From Candidatus Segatella intestinihominis (GTDB lineage Bacteria; Bacteroidota; Bacteroidia; Bacteroidales; Bacteroidaceae), in contig URLG01000034.1 in NCBI GenBank assembly GCA_900548535.1, positions 1 through 27,319 of the forward strand: 27,319 nucleotides of DNA, given 5' to 3'. The notes beneath the pieces were generated by a model. That model was not told the DNA's origin, made no database searches, and worked only from the letters and a program-made list of their open reading frames with translations. This document shows, in pieces, positions 1 through 8,033 of the stretch. Every line of letters begins with the position of its first letter. The stretch's first letter is position 1. The translations under genes were made by a program, and so were the position numbers.

Positions 1-1
1 C

Positions 2-1243
2 ATCAACACTCACGGTGCTCCTCTCGGTGGCGACGCATACGTAAATACTATCAAGAACCTGGGTGGTGATCCTGAGAACGCATTCGTTATCTTCGACGAT
101 GTGAAGGAACTCTATGCAAAGCGTGCTGAGGAGTTGAAGAAGATCGTAGCAGAGCGCAAGGCTGCAGAGGCAGAGTGGCGCAAGGCTAACCCTGAGAAGG
201 CTGCCTTGATGGACGAATGGTTCAGCGGCAAGGCTCCTAAGGTAGACTGGAGCAAGGTAGAGCAGAAGGCTGGTTCAGCTACACGTGCTGCTAGTGCTGC
301 TTGCTTGGGCGTTTTGGCTGAGCAGGTACCTAACATGATCTGTGCATCTGCAGACCTCTCTAACTCTGATAAGACCGACGGCTTCTTGAAGAAGACCAAG
401 AGCATCGTTCGCGGTGACTTCTCTGGCGCATTCTTCCAGGCTGGTGTTGCTGAGTTGACCATGGCTGATATGTGTATCGGTATGATGCTCCACGGTGGTG
501 TGATAGCAGCTATGGGTACATTCTTCGTGTTCTCTGACTATATGAAGCCAGCTGTTCGTTTGGCTGCCTTGATGCAGATTCCTGTTAAGTTTATCTGGAC
601 TCACGATGCATTCCGTGTTGGTGAGGATGGACCTACCCACGAGCCAGTGGAGCAGGAGGCACAGATTCGCTTGATGGAGAAGTTGAAGAACCATGCAGGC
701 AAGGACAGCGTTCGCGTATTCCGTCCAGCTGATGCTGATGAGACTACCGTTTGCTGGAAACTCGCTATGGAGAACATTGACACTCCTACCGCTCTTATCT
801 TCTCTCGCCAGGGCATCGCTAAGTTGCCAGAGGGCAATGACTATGAGCAGGCTGCCAAGGGTGCTTACATCGTAGCAGGTAGCGACGAGAATCCAGACGT
901 AATCTTGGTAGCTAGCGGTTCTGAGGTTTCAACCTTGGAGGCTGGTTGCGAGGCTTTGCGCGCCGATGGCATCAAGGTTCGCGTAGTAAGTGCTCCATCA
1001 GAGGGCTTATTCCGTGGTCAGAGCAAGGAGTATCAGGAGAGCGTATTGCCTAAGAACGCTAAGATCTTCGGTATGACTGCTGGTCTTCCTGTAACACTTG
1101 AGGGTCTCGTAGGTGCCAACGGTAAGGTTTGGGGTATGCAGAGCTTCGGTTTCTCAGCTCCTTATAAGGTGCTCGATGAGAAGCTCGGCTACACAGGCGA
1201 GAACGTTTACAAGCAGGTAAAGGCTTTCTTGGCTGAAGCATAA
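2..1243 (+). CDS. tkt: Transketolase, C-terminal part (5' end outside window)
   Basis: Thiamine-diphosphate enzyme that moves two-carbon ketol units between sugar phosphates in the non-oxidative pentose phosphate pathway, in the cytoplasm. The frame is open from base 2, and its first residues (NTHGAPLGGD, then NLGGDPENAF) are transketolase sequence, so the GTG at 101 is an internal codon and not the start. The visible part holds the pyrimidine-binding domain, with GVAE carrying the expected catalytic glutamate and THDAFRVGEDGPTHEPVEQ, the family signature in the cofactor/substrate region. The C-terminal domain follows. About 413 residues are present of the usual 660-680, so roughly the first 250 lie upstream. 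The gene is followed by a terminator-like hairpin and then rpiB of the same pathway. Confidence 0.96.
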   Translation: MNTHGAPLGGDAYVNTIKNLGGDPENAFVIFDDVKELYAKRAEELKKIVAERKAAEAEWRKANPEKAALMDEWFSGKAPKVDWSKVEQKAGSATRAASAACLGVLAEQVPNMICASADLSNSDKTDGFLKKTKSIVRGDFSGAFFQAGVAELTMADMCIGMMLHGGVIAAMGTFFVFSDYMKPAVRLAALMQIPVKFIWTHDAFRVGEDGPTHEPVEQEAQIRLMEKLKNHAGKDSVRVFRPADADETTVCWKLAMENIDTPTALIFSRQGIAKLPEGNDYEQAAKGAYIVAGSDENPDVILVASGSEVSTLEAGCEALRADGIKVRVVSAPSEGLFRGQSKEYQESVLPKNAKIFGMTAGLPVTLEGLVGANGKVWGMQSFGFSAPYKVLDEKLGYTGENVYKQVKAFLAEA

Positions 1244-1255
1244 ATATAAGTTGGG

Positions 1256-1311
1256 AGTTAGGAGTTTGGAGTGAGGAGATTCATCCTTCTCCCTACTTCT
1301 AACTTTTTTTT
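1256..1311 (+). terminator. Terminator-like hairpin after transketolase
   Basis: Arms at 1256-1265 (AGTTAGGAGT) and 1295-1304 (ACTTCTAACT) pair over 10 bp with one G-U. A purine-rich inner arm (GAGGAG) can pair with CTTCTC, and the hairpin is followed by a run of eight T. This looks like an intrinsic terminator. No clear Bacteroidetes promoter is visible between it and rpiB, so rpiB may depend on read-through. Confidence 0.7.
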
Positions 1312-1360
1312 ATATATAGATTAATTATTCTTTTTATTAACCTCTTAAAATTTAACCATT

Positions 1361-1804
1361 ATGGAAATTAAGACAGTTGGTATTGCTAGCGATCACGCTG
1401 GTTTCCCATTGAAGCAATTCGTGTTGGAATATCTTGAGAAGAAGGGTTATCCTGTTAAGGACTACGGTACTTATAGCGATGCCAGTGTAGATTACCCAGA
1501 CTTTGGCCACGCTCTTGGCGAGGGCATTGAGAGCGGTGAGGTTTATCCTGGTATTGGTATCTGTGGTAGTGGCGAGGGTATCGCCATGACACTCAATAAG
1601 CATCAGGGTGTGCGTGCTGGTTTGGCATGGTGCAAGGAGATTGCTCATCTCATCCGTCAGCACAATGATGCTAACGTATTGGTTCTTCCTGGTCGTTTCA
1701 TCGACAACAAGACTGCCGAGTCTATCCTCGACGAGTTCTTTGCCACTACTTTCGAGGGTGGTCGTCATGAGCGCCGTGTCAAGAAGATTCCTGTTCAGAA
1801 GTAA
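1361..1804 (+). CDS. rpiB: Ribose-5-phosphate isomerase B
   Basis: Interconverts ribose 5-phosphate and ribulose 5-phosphate in the cytoplasm, linking to the transketolase gene just upstream. The 147-residue protein matches the RpiB/LacAB family in length and motifs: N-terminal GIASDHAG, then DYPDFG, the GICGSGEG loop with the catalytic cysteine, a conserved NKHQGVRAG segment, and HNDANVLVLPGR with the histidine expected to help open the sugar ring. The start is ATG after an A/T-rich leader. The gap to transketolase (117 nt) contains a terminator-like hairpin. The gene ends at a bidirectional terminator shared with the convergent YitT-family gene. Confidence 0.96.
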   Translation: MEIKTVGIASDHAGFPLKQFVLEYLEKKGYPVKDYGTYSDASVDYPDFGHALGEGIESGEVYPGIGICGSGEGIAMTLNKHQGVRAGLAWCKEIAHLIRQHNDANVLVLPGRFIDNKTAESILDEFFATTFEGGRHERRVKKIPVQK

Positions 1805-1815
1805 TCTTATTAATA

Positions 1816-1862
1816 TAAAAAATCAGCCTACCCAATGAACATTGGATAGGCTGATTTTTTTT
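1816..1862. terminator. Bidirectional intrinsic terminator between convergent genes
   Basis: A long near-perfect inverted repeat: AATCAGCCTA pairs with TAGGCTGATT, with CCAATG/CATTGG stacked inside, one C-A mismatch between the blocks and an AA loop. A-rich sequence lies on the left and eight T on the right, so it can stop transcription from both rpiB (+) and the gene at 1865-2764 (-). Confidence 0.9.
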
Positions 1863-1864
1863 GT

Positions 1865-2764
1865 TTACCCCTTCTTAGGTAAGCTGATTTTCTTGTTGAT
1901 CTTGAATCGATCAAATCCCTCACCATACACACCGATGACGGCGCTCTGGCTAACGAATGCCGATGGATCTATCTCATCTATCAATCGGAATATCTTCTGC
2001 GATTCACTCTGGCGCGCCAAGACAAAGAGCATGTGTACGTCCTTGCCACTATAGCATCCATGACCATCCATCACCGTACATCCACGGTCGGCAGCCGTAT
2101 TGATGGCAGCACTGAGCTCCAGGTATCTGTCAGAGATGATGAAGAACTGCACCGAACGGCGCAAGGCATTCACCACATGGTCCACACACAGCGACTGCAC
2201 GCAGAGACATACATAGCCATAGATTACCATCTCCCAAGAGCGGAGCACAAGGTAAGAACTGGTCACGATGATGAGGTCCACCATCATGATGACATGGCCC
2301 AGCGATACATTCCAGTACTTATGGATCATAGCCGCCACGGTATCGCTACCACCCGTAGAGCCATTGCAGGAGAGTCCCAAGCCCGCACTGCTGCCCATGA
2401 AGAAGGCACCAATCACGGTAGCCATGAAAGGCTGATCATGGAGCAATGGAGTCATGCCCACAGTATGTGTCTCGATGATGCGAGTGGCGAGGGCAAAGAT
2501 GCCTACACCATAAATCGTCTTCAGGCAGAACTTCCATCCCAGTATGCGTAGGGCTATCAAGAGCAGGAACACATTCAGTGCCAAATAAGACACAGATGCA
2601 GGCACTCCAAATCCCCAGTAGATGATAGATGCGATACCTCCTACTCCACCCATGGCAATATGGTTGGGGAGCAAGAAGATGTTCAGACCAATACTTCCTT
2701 CTATCATCGCCAAGGCAATGATGATGTAGTCACGAATTTCATGAATTCTACTTTTTCTCGTCAT
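1865..2764 (-). CDS. YitT-family membrane protein with C-terminal DUF2179 domain
   Basis: Predicted inner-membrane protein of 299 residues. The family's molecular role is not established. The N-terminal two thirds hold five or six hydrophobic segments with family-typical loops: IGLNIFLLPNHIAMGGVGG near residues 25-43, and a glycine/serine-rich GLGLSCNGSTGGSDTVA segment in the middle. The last 80-90 residues form a soluble DUF2179-type domain (VQFFIISDRYLEL, GCTVMDGHGCYSGK, DPSAFVSQSAVIGVYGEGF). I chose the ATG at 2762-2764 over an upstream in-frame start because the extra 15 residues would leave only about 20 nt of leader after the promoter at 2795-2826, and because MTRKSR followed by a hydrophobic helix looks natural. 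It is transcribed convergently with rpiB. Confidence 0.88.
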   Translation of the reverse strand: MTRKSRIHEIRDYIIIALAMIEGSIGLNIFLLPNHIAMGGVGGIASIIYWGFGVPASVSYLALNVFLLLIALRILGWKFCLKTIYGVGIFALATRIIETHTVGMTPLLHDQPFMATVIGAFFMGSSAGLGLSCNGSTGGSDTVAAMIHKYWNVSLGHVIMMVDLIIVTSSYLVLRSWEMVIYGYVCLCVQSLCVDHVVNALRRSVQFFIISDRYLELSAAINTAADRGCTVMDGHGCYSGKDVHMLFVLARQSESQKIFRLIDEIDPSAFVSQSAVIGVYGEGFDRFKINKKISLPKKG

Positions 2765-2794
2765 AATTATTATCCTATATTTTTTATTTCGGGT

Positions 2795-2826
2795 GCAAAG
2801 GTACGGCAAATATTGTTAAAATCCAA
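2795..2826 (-). promoter_or_regulatory. Bacteroidetes-type promoter for the YitT-family gene
   Basis: On the minus strand, TACCTTTGC (2795-2803) is an exact match to TAnnTTTGC. TTGG at 2823-2826 sits 19 bp upstream in the -33 position. The leader to the chosen ATG is about 25 nt. Confidence 0.72.
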
Positions 2827-2919
2827 GCACAATCAGCCAAAAGAACGTCCAAAGGGCAAAAAATAGCTAAAATTTATGCAAATATTGGCTAAAAATGAGC
2901 TTATTACAAAAAAAATGCC

Positions 2920-2928
2920 TACTTTTGC
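2920..2928 (+). promoter_or_regulatory. Bacteroidetes -7 box for the phosphoribosyltransferase-like gene
   Basis: TACTTTTGC matches TAnnTTTGC and lies 74 nt before the ATG at 3002. No good TTTG box is seen 19-21 bp upstream (a TTGG is about 31 bp away), so this rests on the -7 box alone. Confidence 0.5.
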
Positions 2929-3001
2929 CCTATCGTATCATACATAAATGAGCATGACGAAATGAATATCTATAAGATAAATAATTAAAACTATCAAGTC
3001 T

Positions 3002-3595
3002 ATGGAAAAGATTAACGAAAGCATCGCTTCATGGCCTAGCCTGAGCAATGGCATCCACTACAACTGGCTAGTAGACTATCCAGCTTATAGTGCTTTTGGC
3101 ACCTACGAACTCTCCAACGAGGATTGGGAGAAGCGTGACTTCATCCAGAATTTCAAGGGCAATTCCGAGCTCACCACAGAGACTGACCATCAGCAGGCTA
3201 TATCGAAGGCCATCTCCCTAGTATCTGATTATGTCATTGAGCATTTTGGCGAAGAGGCCAAACAGCTCTGCTTGCTCTGTGTGCCAGCCTCCCTGCAGTC
3301 AGCCACCAAGCGCCGTTTTGAGCATTTCAGCGATCAGGTGTGCCAGCTCACTGGCATGGAGAATCTCTATCCTGCCATCTCCTTCACATCTGAGGTGGAT
3401 GAGGATGGCGCCCCAGTAGATACTTCCCATCTCGATGCCCATCTTCTCCAAGGCAAGCGCATTCTGATCTTTGATGACATCATAGCCTCCGGTGGTTCCC
3501 TCGCCCGCTTCGCCGACAAACTTTCCGAGCTGCAAGGTGAGGTAGTAGCAGCCCTGGCATTGGGCAAGAAGATTTCAGATGGATATGACAAGTAA
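3002..3595 (+). CDS. Phosphoribosyltransferase-fold protein (ComF-like motif)
   Basis: A 197-residue cytoplasmic protein of unassigned substrate. The recognisable element is ILIFDDIIASGGSL at about residues 154-167: hydrophobic strand, DD pair and a small-residue loop, as in the PRPP-binding loop of type I phosphoribosyltransferases and ComF-like proteins. The preceding strand LCLLCVPAS (about residues 89-97) matches the position of the first fold strand. The usual threonine of the loop is serine here. The N-terminal 60 residues are not recognisable. It is a single gene with its own -7 box, divergent from the YitT-family gene. It could be a true PRTase or a regulatory protein that has kept only the fold. 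Confidence 0.65.
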   Translation: MEKINESIASWPSLSNGIHYNWLVDYPAYSAFGTYELSNEDWEKRDFIQNFKGNSELTTETDHQQAISKAISLVSDYVIEHFGEEAKQLCLLCVPASLQSATKRRFEHFSDQVCQLTGMENLYPAISFTSEVDEDGAPVDTSHLDAHLLQGKRILIFDDIIASGGSLARFADKLSELQGEVVAALALGKKISDGYDK

Positions 3596-3676
3596 CGTAT
3601 GTAAACAAAATTCCTAAGAAATAAAGGTGTATAAATTTACATTTAAAAAATACGTGACGAAGAAAAAATCTGAATA

Positions 3677-3728
3677 TCCCGAGGAAAATAAATTTTCGTC
3701 CCGAGAAATTTTTTTTTTCCTCGGGACG
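3677..3728. repeat. Overlapping inverted repeats that could form alternative hairpins
   Basis: TCCCGAGGAAAA (3677-3688) is the perfect reverse complement of TTTTCCTCGGGA (3715-3726). CGTCCCGAG (3697-3705) is the perfect reverse complement of CTCGGGACG (3720-3728). The two left arms compete for the same right arm. The 261-bp gap at 3596-3856 otherwise holds a small TGTCC...GGACA repeat near 3747-3768 and the terminator of the minus-strand TPR gene. No gene is seen in it. Confidence 0.6.
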
Positions 3729-3797
3729 TTATCTTTTTAGGGCTTTTGTCCTTATTTTAGGGGGACATCCTTTTCTTTTTACTATGTATTTTTTTTT

Positions 3798-3832
3798 CAA
3801 AAAAAGAGGTTGGACATAATTGTCCAGCCTCT
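3798..3832 (-). terminator. Intrinsic terminator of the gyrA-TPR unit
   Basis: AGAGG-T-TGGACA (3805-3816) pairs with TGTCCA-G-CCTCT (3821-3832) around a TAAT loop, with one mismatch. On the minus strand the stem is followed by a T-rich tract, placing it 25 nt after the stop of the TPR gene. Confidence 0.88.
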
Positions 3833-3856
3833 TCATATATAAACAAATAGCCTAGA

Positions 3857-5065
3857 TTACTTGCTCTCCTCCTCTGCCTGCTTGGTCTCTGCAGCTGTAG
3901 GGCCGTAGAAGCCATAGTAAGCCTGGTAGCGAGTGTAACCCCAGTTAGCCTGTGCCTTCTCTGGGTCGAGCTCCTTAGCCTTGTCGAGAACCTTGATAGC
4001 CTCCTGGTAAACTACCTTGCGACCGTTAGGATCCTGCAAGTTACCTGCCTTGCTGTTGTAGCAAGCACCGAGGTAAGTAAGAACTACCACGTTGTCTGGC
4101 TTAGCATCGAGAGCCTGCTTGAGACACTTGATGGCGTTGTCAGCATCATTCTTCTGGATGTATACCATACCCTTGTTAGCAAGAGCCACGAAGTTGTTAG
4201 GGTTCTTAGCGATGGCTGCATCCAAGAGCTCCATCTGCTCCTTCTCCATTTTCAATGAAGAGAACATTGAGTTCAAACCGTCGAGCACTACCTCGTTGGT
4301 CTCGTCCTGAGCATAGATAGCCTTGAGCTTGTCAACGTATGCCAAAGAGTCAGCATGAGTCTTCAAACCATCCTTCATCACGTAGAGCTTGAGGTTGAGA
4401 GCGTCCTTAGCCTGCTTCTCGTCCTTCATTGCCATATCGCAATACTTCTCGCAGCGAGCTGGGTCCTTAGCCTGATATGCATAGCGAGCTGTGAAGAGAG
4501 CCACCTGACCGAGATACTCCTTCTCACCCTCTTTCTCCTTGGTCTTGTTGGCAAAGAGAGGAGCGTCCTCTGTATCGAGGAATGCACCCCAATACTTCAA
4601 TACATTGTCTGACTCATTGTTCTGAGCAGCAGTCTGACCAGCGTTAACGAGCTGGACACGAGCACCCCATACACGAGTAGCGTTAGCATCAGCGAACTTA
4701 GGAGCTACCTTGCCCTTGGCATTAGGAAGCTGATCATACTTGTCGCACTCCAAGGCGTTGATCAAGGCATTGTATGCGCCCTCGTTCATCACCTTCTCGT
4801 CCACAGGATCATTCTTCTTCATGATCTGGTTGGTCTGCATGATGCTCTGCTGGTCGTTGTAGTCCTTCATACCGAGGTCAACGAGCTTGTTGTAAGCCTT
4901 AGCCTTCTCGGCATCATTTGCCAACTGCCCCAAGTTCTGCTTAACCAAAGCCTCAGCCTCGGCATAAGTCTTGGCCTTCATGATTGCCTTGAGGGCATCA
5001 CTGTCGCCTGCGAATGCTGATGTGGCACCTAGTACCATCATAGCAGCAACGATTAACTTTTTCAT
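3857..5065 (-). CDS. Secreted/periplasmic tetratricopeptide-repeat protein
   Basis: A 402-residue exported protein of unknown specific role. It begins with a signal peptide (MKKLIVAAMMVLGATSAFAG, cleavage predicted after AFA). The rest is helical. The clearest TPR units are at about residues 285-380 (NNFVALANKGMVYIQKNDADNA, then DNVVVLTYLGACYNSKAG, then an EAIKVLDKAKELDPEKAQA helix pair). TPR arrays usually serve as protein-binding scaffolds. The ATG is 33 nt after the gyrA stop with no terminator between, so the two are probably co-transcribed. The high Lys/Ala/Glu content and well-used codons suggest good expression (inference). Confidence 0.85.
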   Translation of the reverse strand: MKKLIVAAMMVLGATSAFAGDSDALKAIMKAKTYAEAEALVKQNLGQLANDAEKAKAYNKLVDLGMKDYNDQQSIMQTNQIMKKNDPVDEKVMNEGAYNALINALECDKYDQLPNAKGKVAPKFADANATRVWGARVQLVNAGQTAAQNNESDNVLKYWGAFLDTEDAPLFANKTKEKEGEKEYLGQVALFTARYAYQAKDPARCEKYCDMAMKDEKQAKDALNLKLYVMKDGLKTHADSLAYVDKLKAIYAQDETNEVVLDGLNSMFSSLKMEKEQMELLDAAIAKNPNNFVALANKGMVYIQKNDADNAIKCLKQALDAKPDNVVVLTYLGACYNSKAGNLQDPNGRKVVYQEAIKVLDKAKELDPEKAQANWGYTRYQAYYGFYGPTAAETKQAEEESK

Positions 5066-5098
5066 TGTCTTTAACTAGTTTAAAGTTGTTATTATTAT

Positions 5099-7729
5099 TT
5101 ACGCGTCTTCATTATTGTCTTCTGGAGCCTCTACTTGAGTCTCAGCTTCAGCCTGCGCCTCTGCCTCCACAACTTCCTCGGCTGTCTTGGCTCCTACGGT
5201 GTCGTTCTCTATCTCCTCGCTCTTCTTAGCCCAAGCTGAGCGGCTCTCCTCCTCTACTGAGGCCTCAAGCTCTGAACTCATCACCTTGCATACGCTGGCG
5301 ATGACGTCATTCTTCTTAGTGAGGTTGATGAGACGAACGCCCTGGGTAGCACGGCCCATGACACGGCAATCAGCTACAGCAAGACGAATCACGATACCAC
5401 TCTGGTTGATAATCATGAGGTCGTTATCATCGGTTACGTTCTTGATAGCTACCAGGCGACCGGTCTTCTCGGTGATATTGAGAGTCTTCACACCCTTGGT
5501 ACCACGGCTGGTCACACGATAATCCAAGACCTCAGAACGCTTGCCATAGCCCTTCTCACTCACTACCATCACCGTCTCCTTCTCTGGATCATTGACAACA
5601 ATCATACCAATCAAGGCATCATCACCCTCATCGAGTCGCATACCGCGCACACCAGTAGATGTACGGCCCATGGTGCGAATCTGGCTCTCATGGAAGCGAA
5701 CGGCTCTACCATTGCGGTTGGCAAGGATCAGCTCGTTCTGACCATTTGTCAGACGAACATCTACCACCTCGTCACCTTCTACTATATTAATAGCGATGAC
5801 ACCATTGGCACGTGGACGAGAGTATGCCTCCAGGCAAGTCTTCTTCACTGTACCATTCTTGGTAGCGAACACTACATAGTGAGAATTGATAAACTCGGCG
5901 TCGTTCAAGCCTCTCAAGCGGAGGAATGCGTTCACCTGGTCATCGGCCTCTATGTTGAGGAGGTTCTGGATGGCACGCCCCTTAGAGTTGCGGTCGCCCT
6001 CTGGAATCTCGTAGCACTTGAGCCAGTAGCAACGTCCCTTCTTAGTGAAGAAGAGCATGGTCTGGTGCATAGTGGCTGGATAGATATACTCAGTGAAGTC
6101 CTTGTCACGAGTGCGGGCACCCTTGGCGCCGACGCCTCCACGAGCCTGCTCACGGAATTCTGACAGCGGAGTGCGCTTGATATAGCCCAGGTGGCTCACG
6201 GTGATAACCACAGGATCATTTGGATAGAAGTCCTCAGGGTTAAACTCGTGGTCGTCTGGCTTGATCATAGTACGGCGAGCGTCGCCATACTTCTCCTTCA
6301 CCTCGTTGAGCTCATCCTTCATCACCTTCTTGCAAAGCTCTGGATCGTTCAAGATCTGGTTCAAGTAGTCGATGGTCTTCATCAACTCGTCAAACTCATT
6401 GTGCAACTGCTCTAAGCGCAGACCGGTGAGCTGGCTCAATCGCATATCCACGATAGCCTTGCTCTGGAGTTCATCCAGCTCGAATCGCTTCTCCAAGTTG
6501 CGCTGAGCATCAGATGGAGTCTTGCTGGCACGGATGATGTGTACCACCTCGTCGATATTGTCGCAGGCGATAATCAAGCCCTCCAAGATGTGGGCACGCT
6601 CCTGTGCTTTCTTCAACTCATACTGAGTGCGGCGGATGGTAACATCATGACGATGTTCCACGAAGTACTTCACACACTCCTTCAAGCTCAAGAGGCGTGG
6701 GCGACCGGCTACCAATGCGATGCAATTTACAGAGAATGAACTCTGTAGGGCTGTCATCTTGAAGAGTTTGTTCAAGAGCACATTGGCGTTGGCATCACGC
6801 TTCACGTCTACCACGATGCGCATACCCTGACGGCCTGACTCATCATTGACATTGGCGATGCCGTCTACCTTGCCCTCCTTAGCCAGGTCGGCGATGGCCA
6901 TCACGAGCTGCTCCTTGTTCACACCATAAGGAATCTCGGTGATCACAATCTTGTCGTGGCTCTCACCACTCTCTATCTCGGCTGTGGCACGTACCACGAT
7001 TCTGCCTCTACCTGTCTCGTAAGCATCCTTCACGCCCTGGATGCCATAGATGGTGGCACCTGTAGGGAAGTCTGGAGCTGGGATATACTGCATCAAGCCT
7101 TCGATATCAATCTCTGGATTGTCAATGTAAGCACAGCAACCATCTATCACCTCACCCAGGTTGTGGGTAGGGATATTGGTAGCCATACCTACGGCGATAC
7201 CGTTACCGCCATTCACCAAGAGGTTAGGTATCTTGGTAGGCATCACAGAAGGCTCTTGCAGAGTATCGTCGAAGTTGTTCATCATATCGACGGTTTCCTT
7301 GTCCAAGTCGTCCATGATGTGCTCACCCATCTTAGAGAGTCGGCACTCAGTGTAACGCATGGCAGCAGGAGAATCGCCGTCCACAGATCCGAAGTTACCC
7401 TGTCCGTCAATGAGGGTGTAACGCATGTTCCACTCCTGTCCCATTCTGACGAGGGCGCCATATACAGAAAAGTCGCCGTGAGGGTGATACTTACCAAGCA
7501 CCTCACCTACTACGCGCGCACATTTCTTGTAAGGTTTGTCACTGGTGTTTCCAATACCCAGCATACCGTAGAGAATACGGCGATGCACAGGCTTGAAACC
7601 ATCGCGCACATCAGGGAGGGCACGAGCCACGATAACCGACATAGAATAGTCGATATAGGATGACTTCATCTCCTCCTCAATGTTGATTTTCATGATTCTA
7701 TCATGATCCATTGTCTGATTTTCGTCCAT
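5099..7729 (-). CDS. gyrA: DNA gyrase subunit A
   Basis: Catalytic breakage-reunion subunit of the A2B2 gyrase that introduces negative supercoils. At 876 residues it is full length. RALPDVRDGFKPVHRRILYG opens the winged-helix domain. The quinolone-resistance region is at about residues 80-125, and the active-site Arg125-Tyr126 lies in AAMRYTE. The GyrA box appears as the variant QARGGVG near residue 528, ahead of the C-terminal beta-pinwheel. The tail (last about 40 residues) is very acidic. The residue equivalent to E. coli Ser83 is Phe87 (codon TTT) and the one equivalent to Asp87 is Gly91. Internal Met7 or Met13 are alternative starts. It has a promoter and a structured leader, and is followed by the TPR gene. 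Confidence 0.98.
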   Translation of the reverse strand: MDENQTMDHDRIMKINIEEEMKSSYIDYSMSVIVARALPDVRDGFKPVHRRILYGMLGIGNTSDKPYKKCARVVGEVLGKYHPHGDFSVYGALVRMGQEWNMRYTLIDGQGNFGSVDGDSPAAMRYTECRLSKMGEHIMDDLDKETVDMMNNFDDTLQEPSVMPTKIPNLLVNGGNGIAVGMATNIPTHNLGEVIDGCCAYIDNPEIDIEGLMQYIPAPDFPTGATIYGIQGVKDAYETGRGRIVVRATAEIESGESHDKIVITEIPYGVNKEQLVMAIADLAKEGKVDGIANVNDESGRQGMRIVVDVKRDANANVLLNKLFKMTALQSSFSVNCIALVAGRPRLLSLKECVKYFVEHRHDVTIRRTQYELKKAQERAHILEGLIIACDNIDEVVHIIRASKTPSDAQRNLEKRFELDELQSKAIVDMRLSQLTGLRLEQLHNEFDELMKTIDYLNQILNDPELCKKVMKDELNEVKEKYGDARRTMIKPDDHEFNPEDFYPNDPVVITVSHLGYIKRTPLSEFREQARGGVGAKGARTRDKDFTEYIYPATMHQTMLFFTKKGRCYWLKCYEIPEGDRNSKGRAIQNLLNIEADDQVNAFLRLRGLNDAEFINSHYVVFATKNGTVKKTCLEAYSRPRANGVIAINIVEGDEVVDVRLTNGQNELILANRNGRAVRFHESQIRTMGRTSTGVRGMRLDEGDDALIGMIVVNDPEKETVMVVSEKGYGKRSEVLDYRVTSRGTKGVKTLNITEKTGRLVAIKNVTDDNDLMIINQSGIVIRLAVADCRVMGRATQGVRLINLTKKNDVIASVCKVMSSELEASVEEESRSAWAKKSEEIENDTVGAKTAEEVVEAEAQAEAETQVEAPEDNNEDA

Positions 7730-7820
7730 TTCTATCTATTATGATTTTTAAATATTCTTCTATTGTTGTCCCATTCCGGGGTTGACTTAACTAGGGCGAA
7801 AAAGCCCCAAAATTGCGTTT

Positions 7821-7857
7821 AAGGGCATTTTTAGGCGATTTGAGCCGTTTTGCCCTT
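7821..7857 (-). other. Hairpin in the gyrA leader
   Basis: AAGGGCA (7821-7827) pairs with TGCCCTT (7851-7857), and GGC...GCC pairs inside. A second small stem GGGC-GAAAAA-GCCC lies at about 7794-7807. Both would be in the roughly 135-nt untranslated leader if the promoter at 7871-7879 is used. Any regulatory role is inference. Confidence 0.5.
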
Positions 7858-7870
7858 TCTGAAACGCTCG

Positions 7871-7879
7871 ACAAAGTTA
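7871..7879 (-). promoter_or_regulatory. Likely gyrA promoter (-7 box)
   Basis: On the minus strand this reads TAACTTTGT, matching TAnnTTTGY. The -33 region about 20 bp upstream contains only a partial TTTCGT. The gyrA-clpC divergent gap (7730-8033, 304 bp) holds this box, the leader hairpins and the clpC promoter. Confidence 0.55.
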
Positions 7880-7972
7880 CAAAAAAAATACTAATAAAAA
7901 TACGAAATGCTCTAAAATCTGCACTTTTTAGCATAATTTGTGTTTTCTGGCAGCAAAAAAGTTGGCATAGCA

Positions 7973-8005
7973 TTTGCTAAAACGAAAATTAATGTGTAAT
8001 TTTGC
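7973..8005 (+). promoter_or_regulatory. Strong Bacteroidetes promoter for clpC
   Basis: TTTG (7973-7976), a 20-bp spacer, then TAATTTTGC (7997-8005). Both boxes and the spacing fit the Bacteroidetes primary-sigma consensus. The position also rules out the longer reading frame start at 7974, which lies inside the promoter. Confidence 0.88.
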
Positions 8006-8033
8006 ACTCAAATATAATAATAATGTAACGAAT

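Noticed and set aside
101..103. GTG as a start codon for transketolase
   Set aside because: The same frame continues upstream to the window edge with conserved transketolase residues.
2033..2551. 172-codon plus-strand frame opposite the YitT-family gene
   Set aside because: Unusually His-rich translation typical of an antisense frame; the minus-strand gene has clear membrane segments and a promoter.
6956..7663. 235-codon plus-strand frame opposite gyrA
   Set aside because: Shadow of gyrA; no promoter, no motif, and gyrA is certain in this region.
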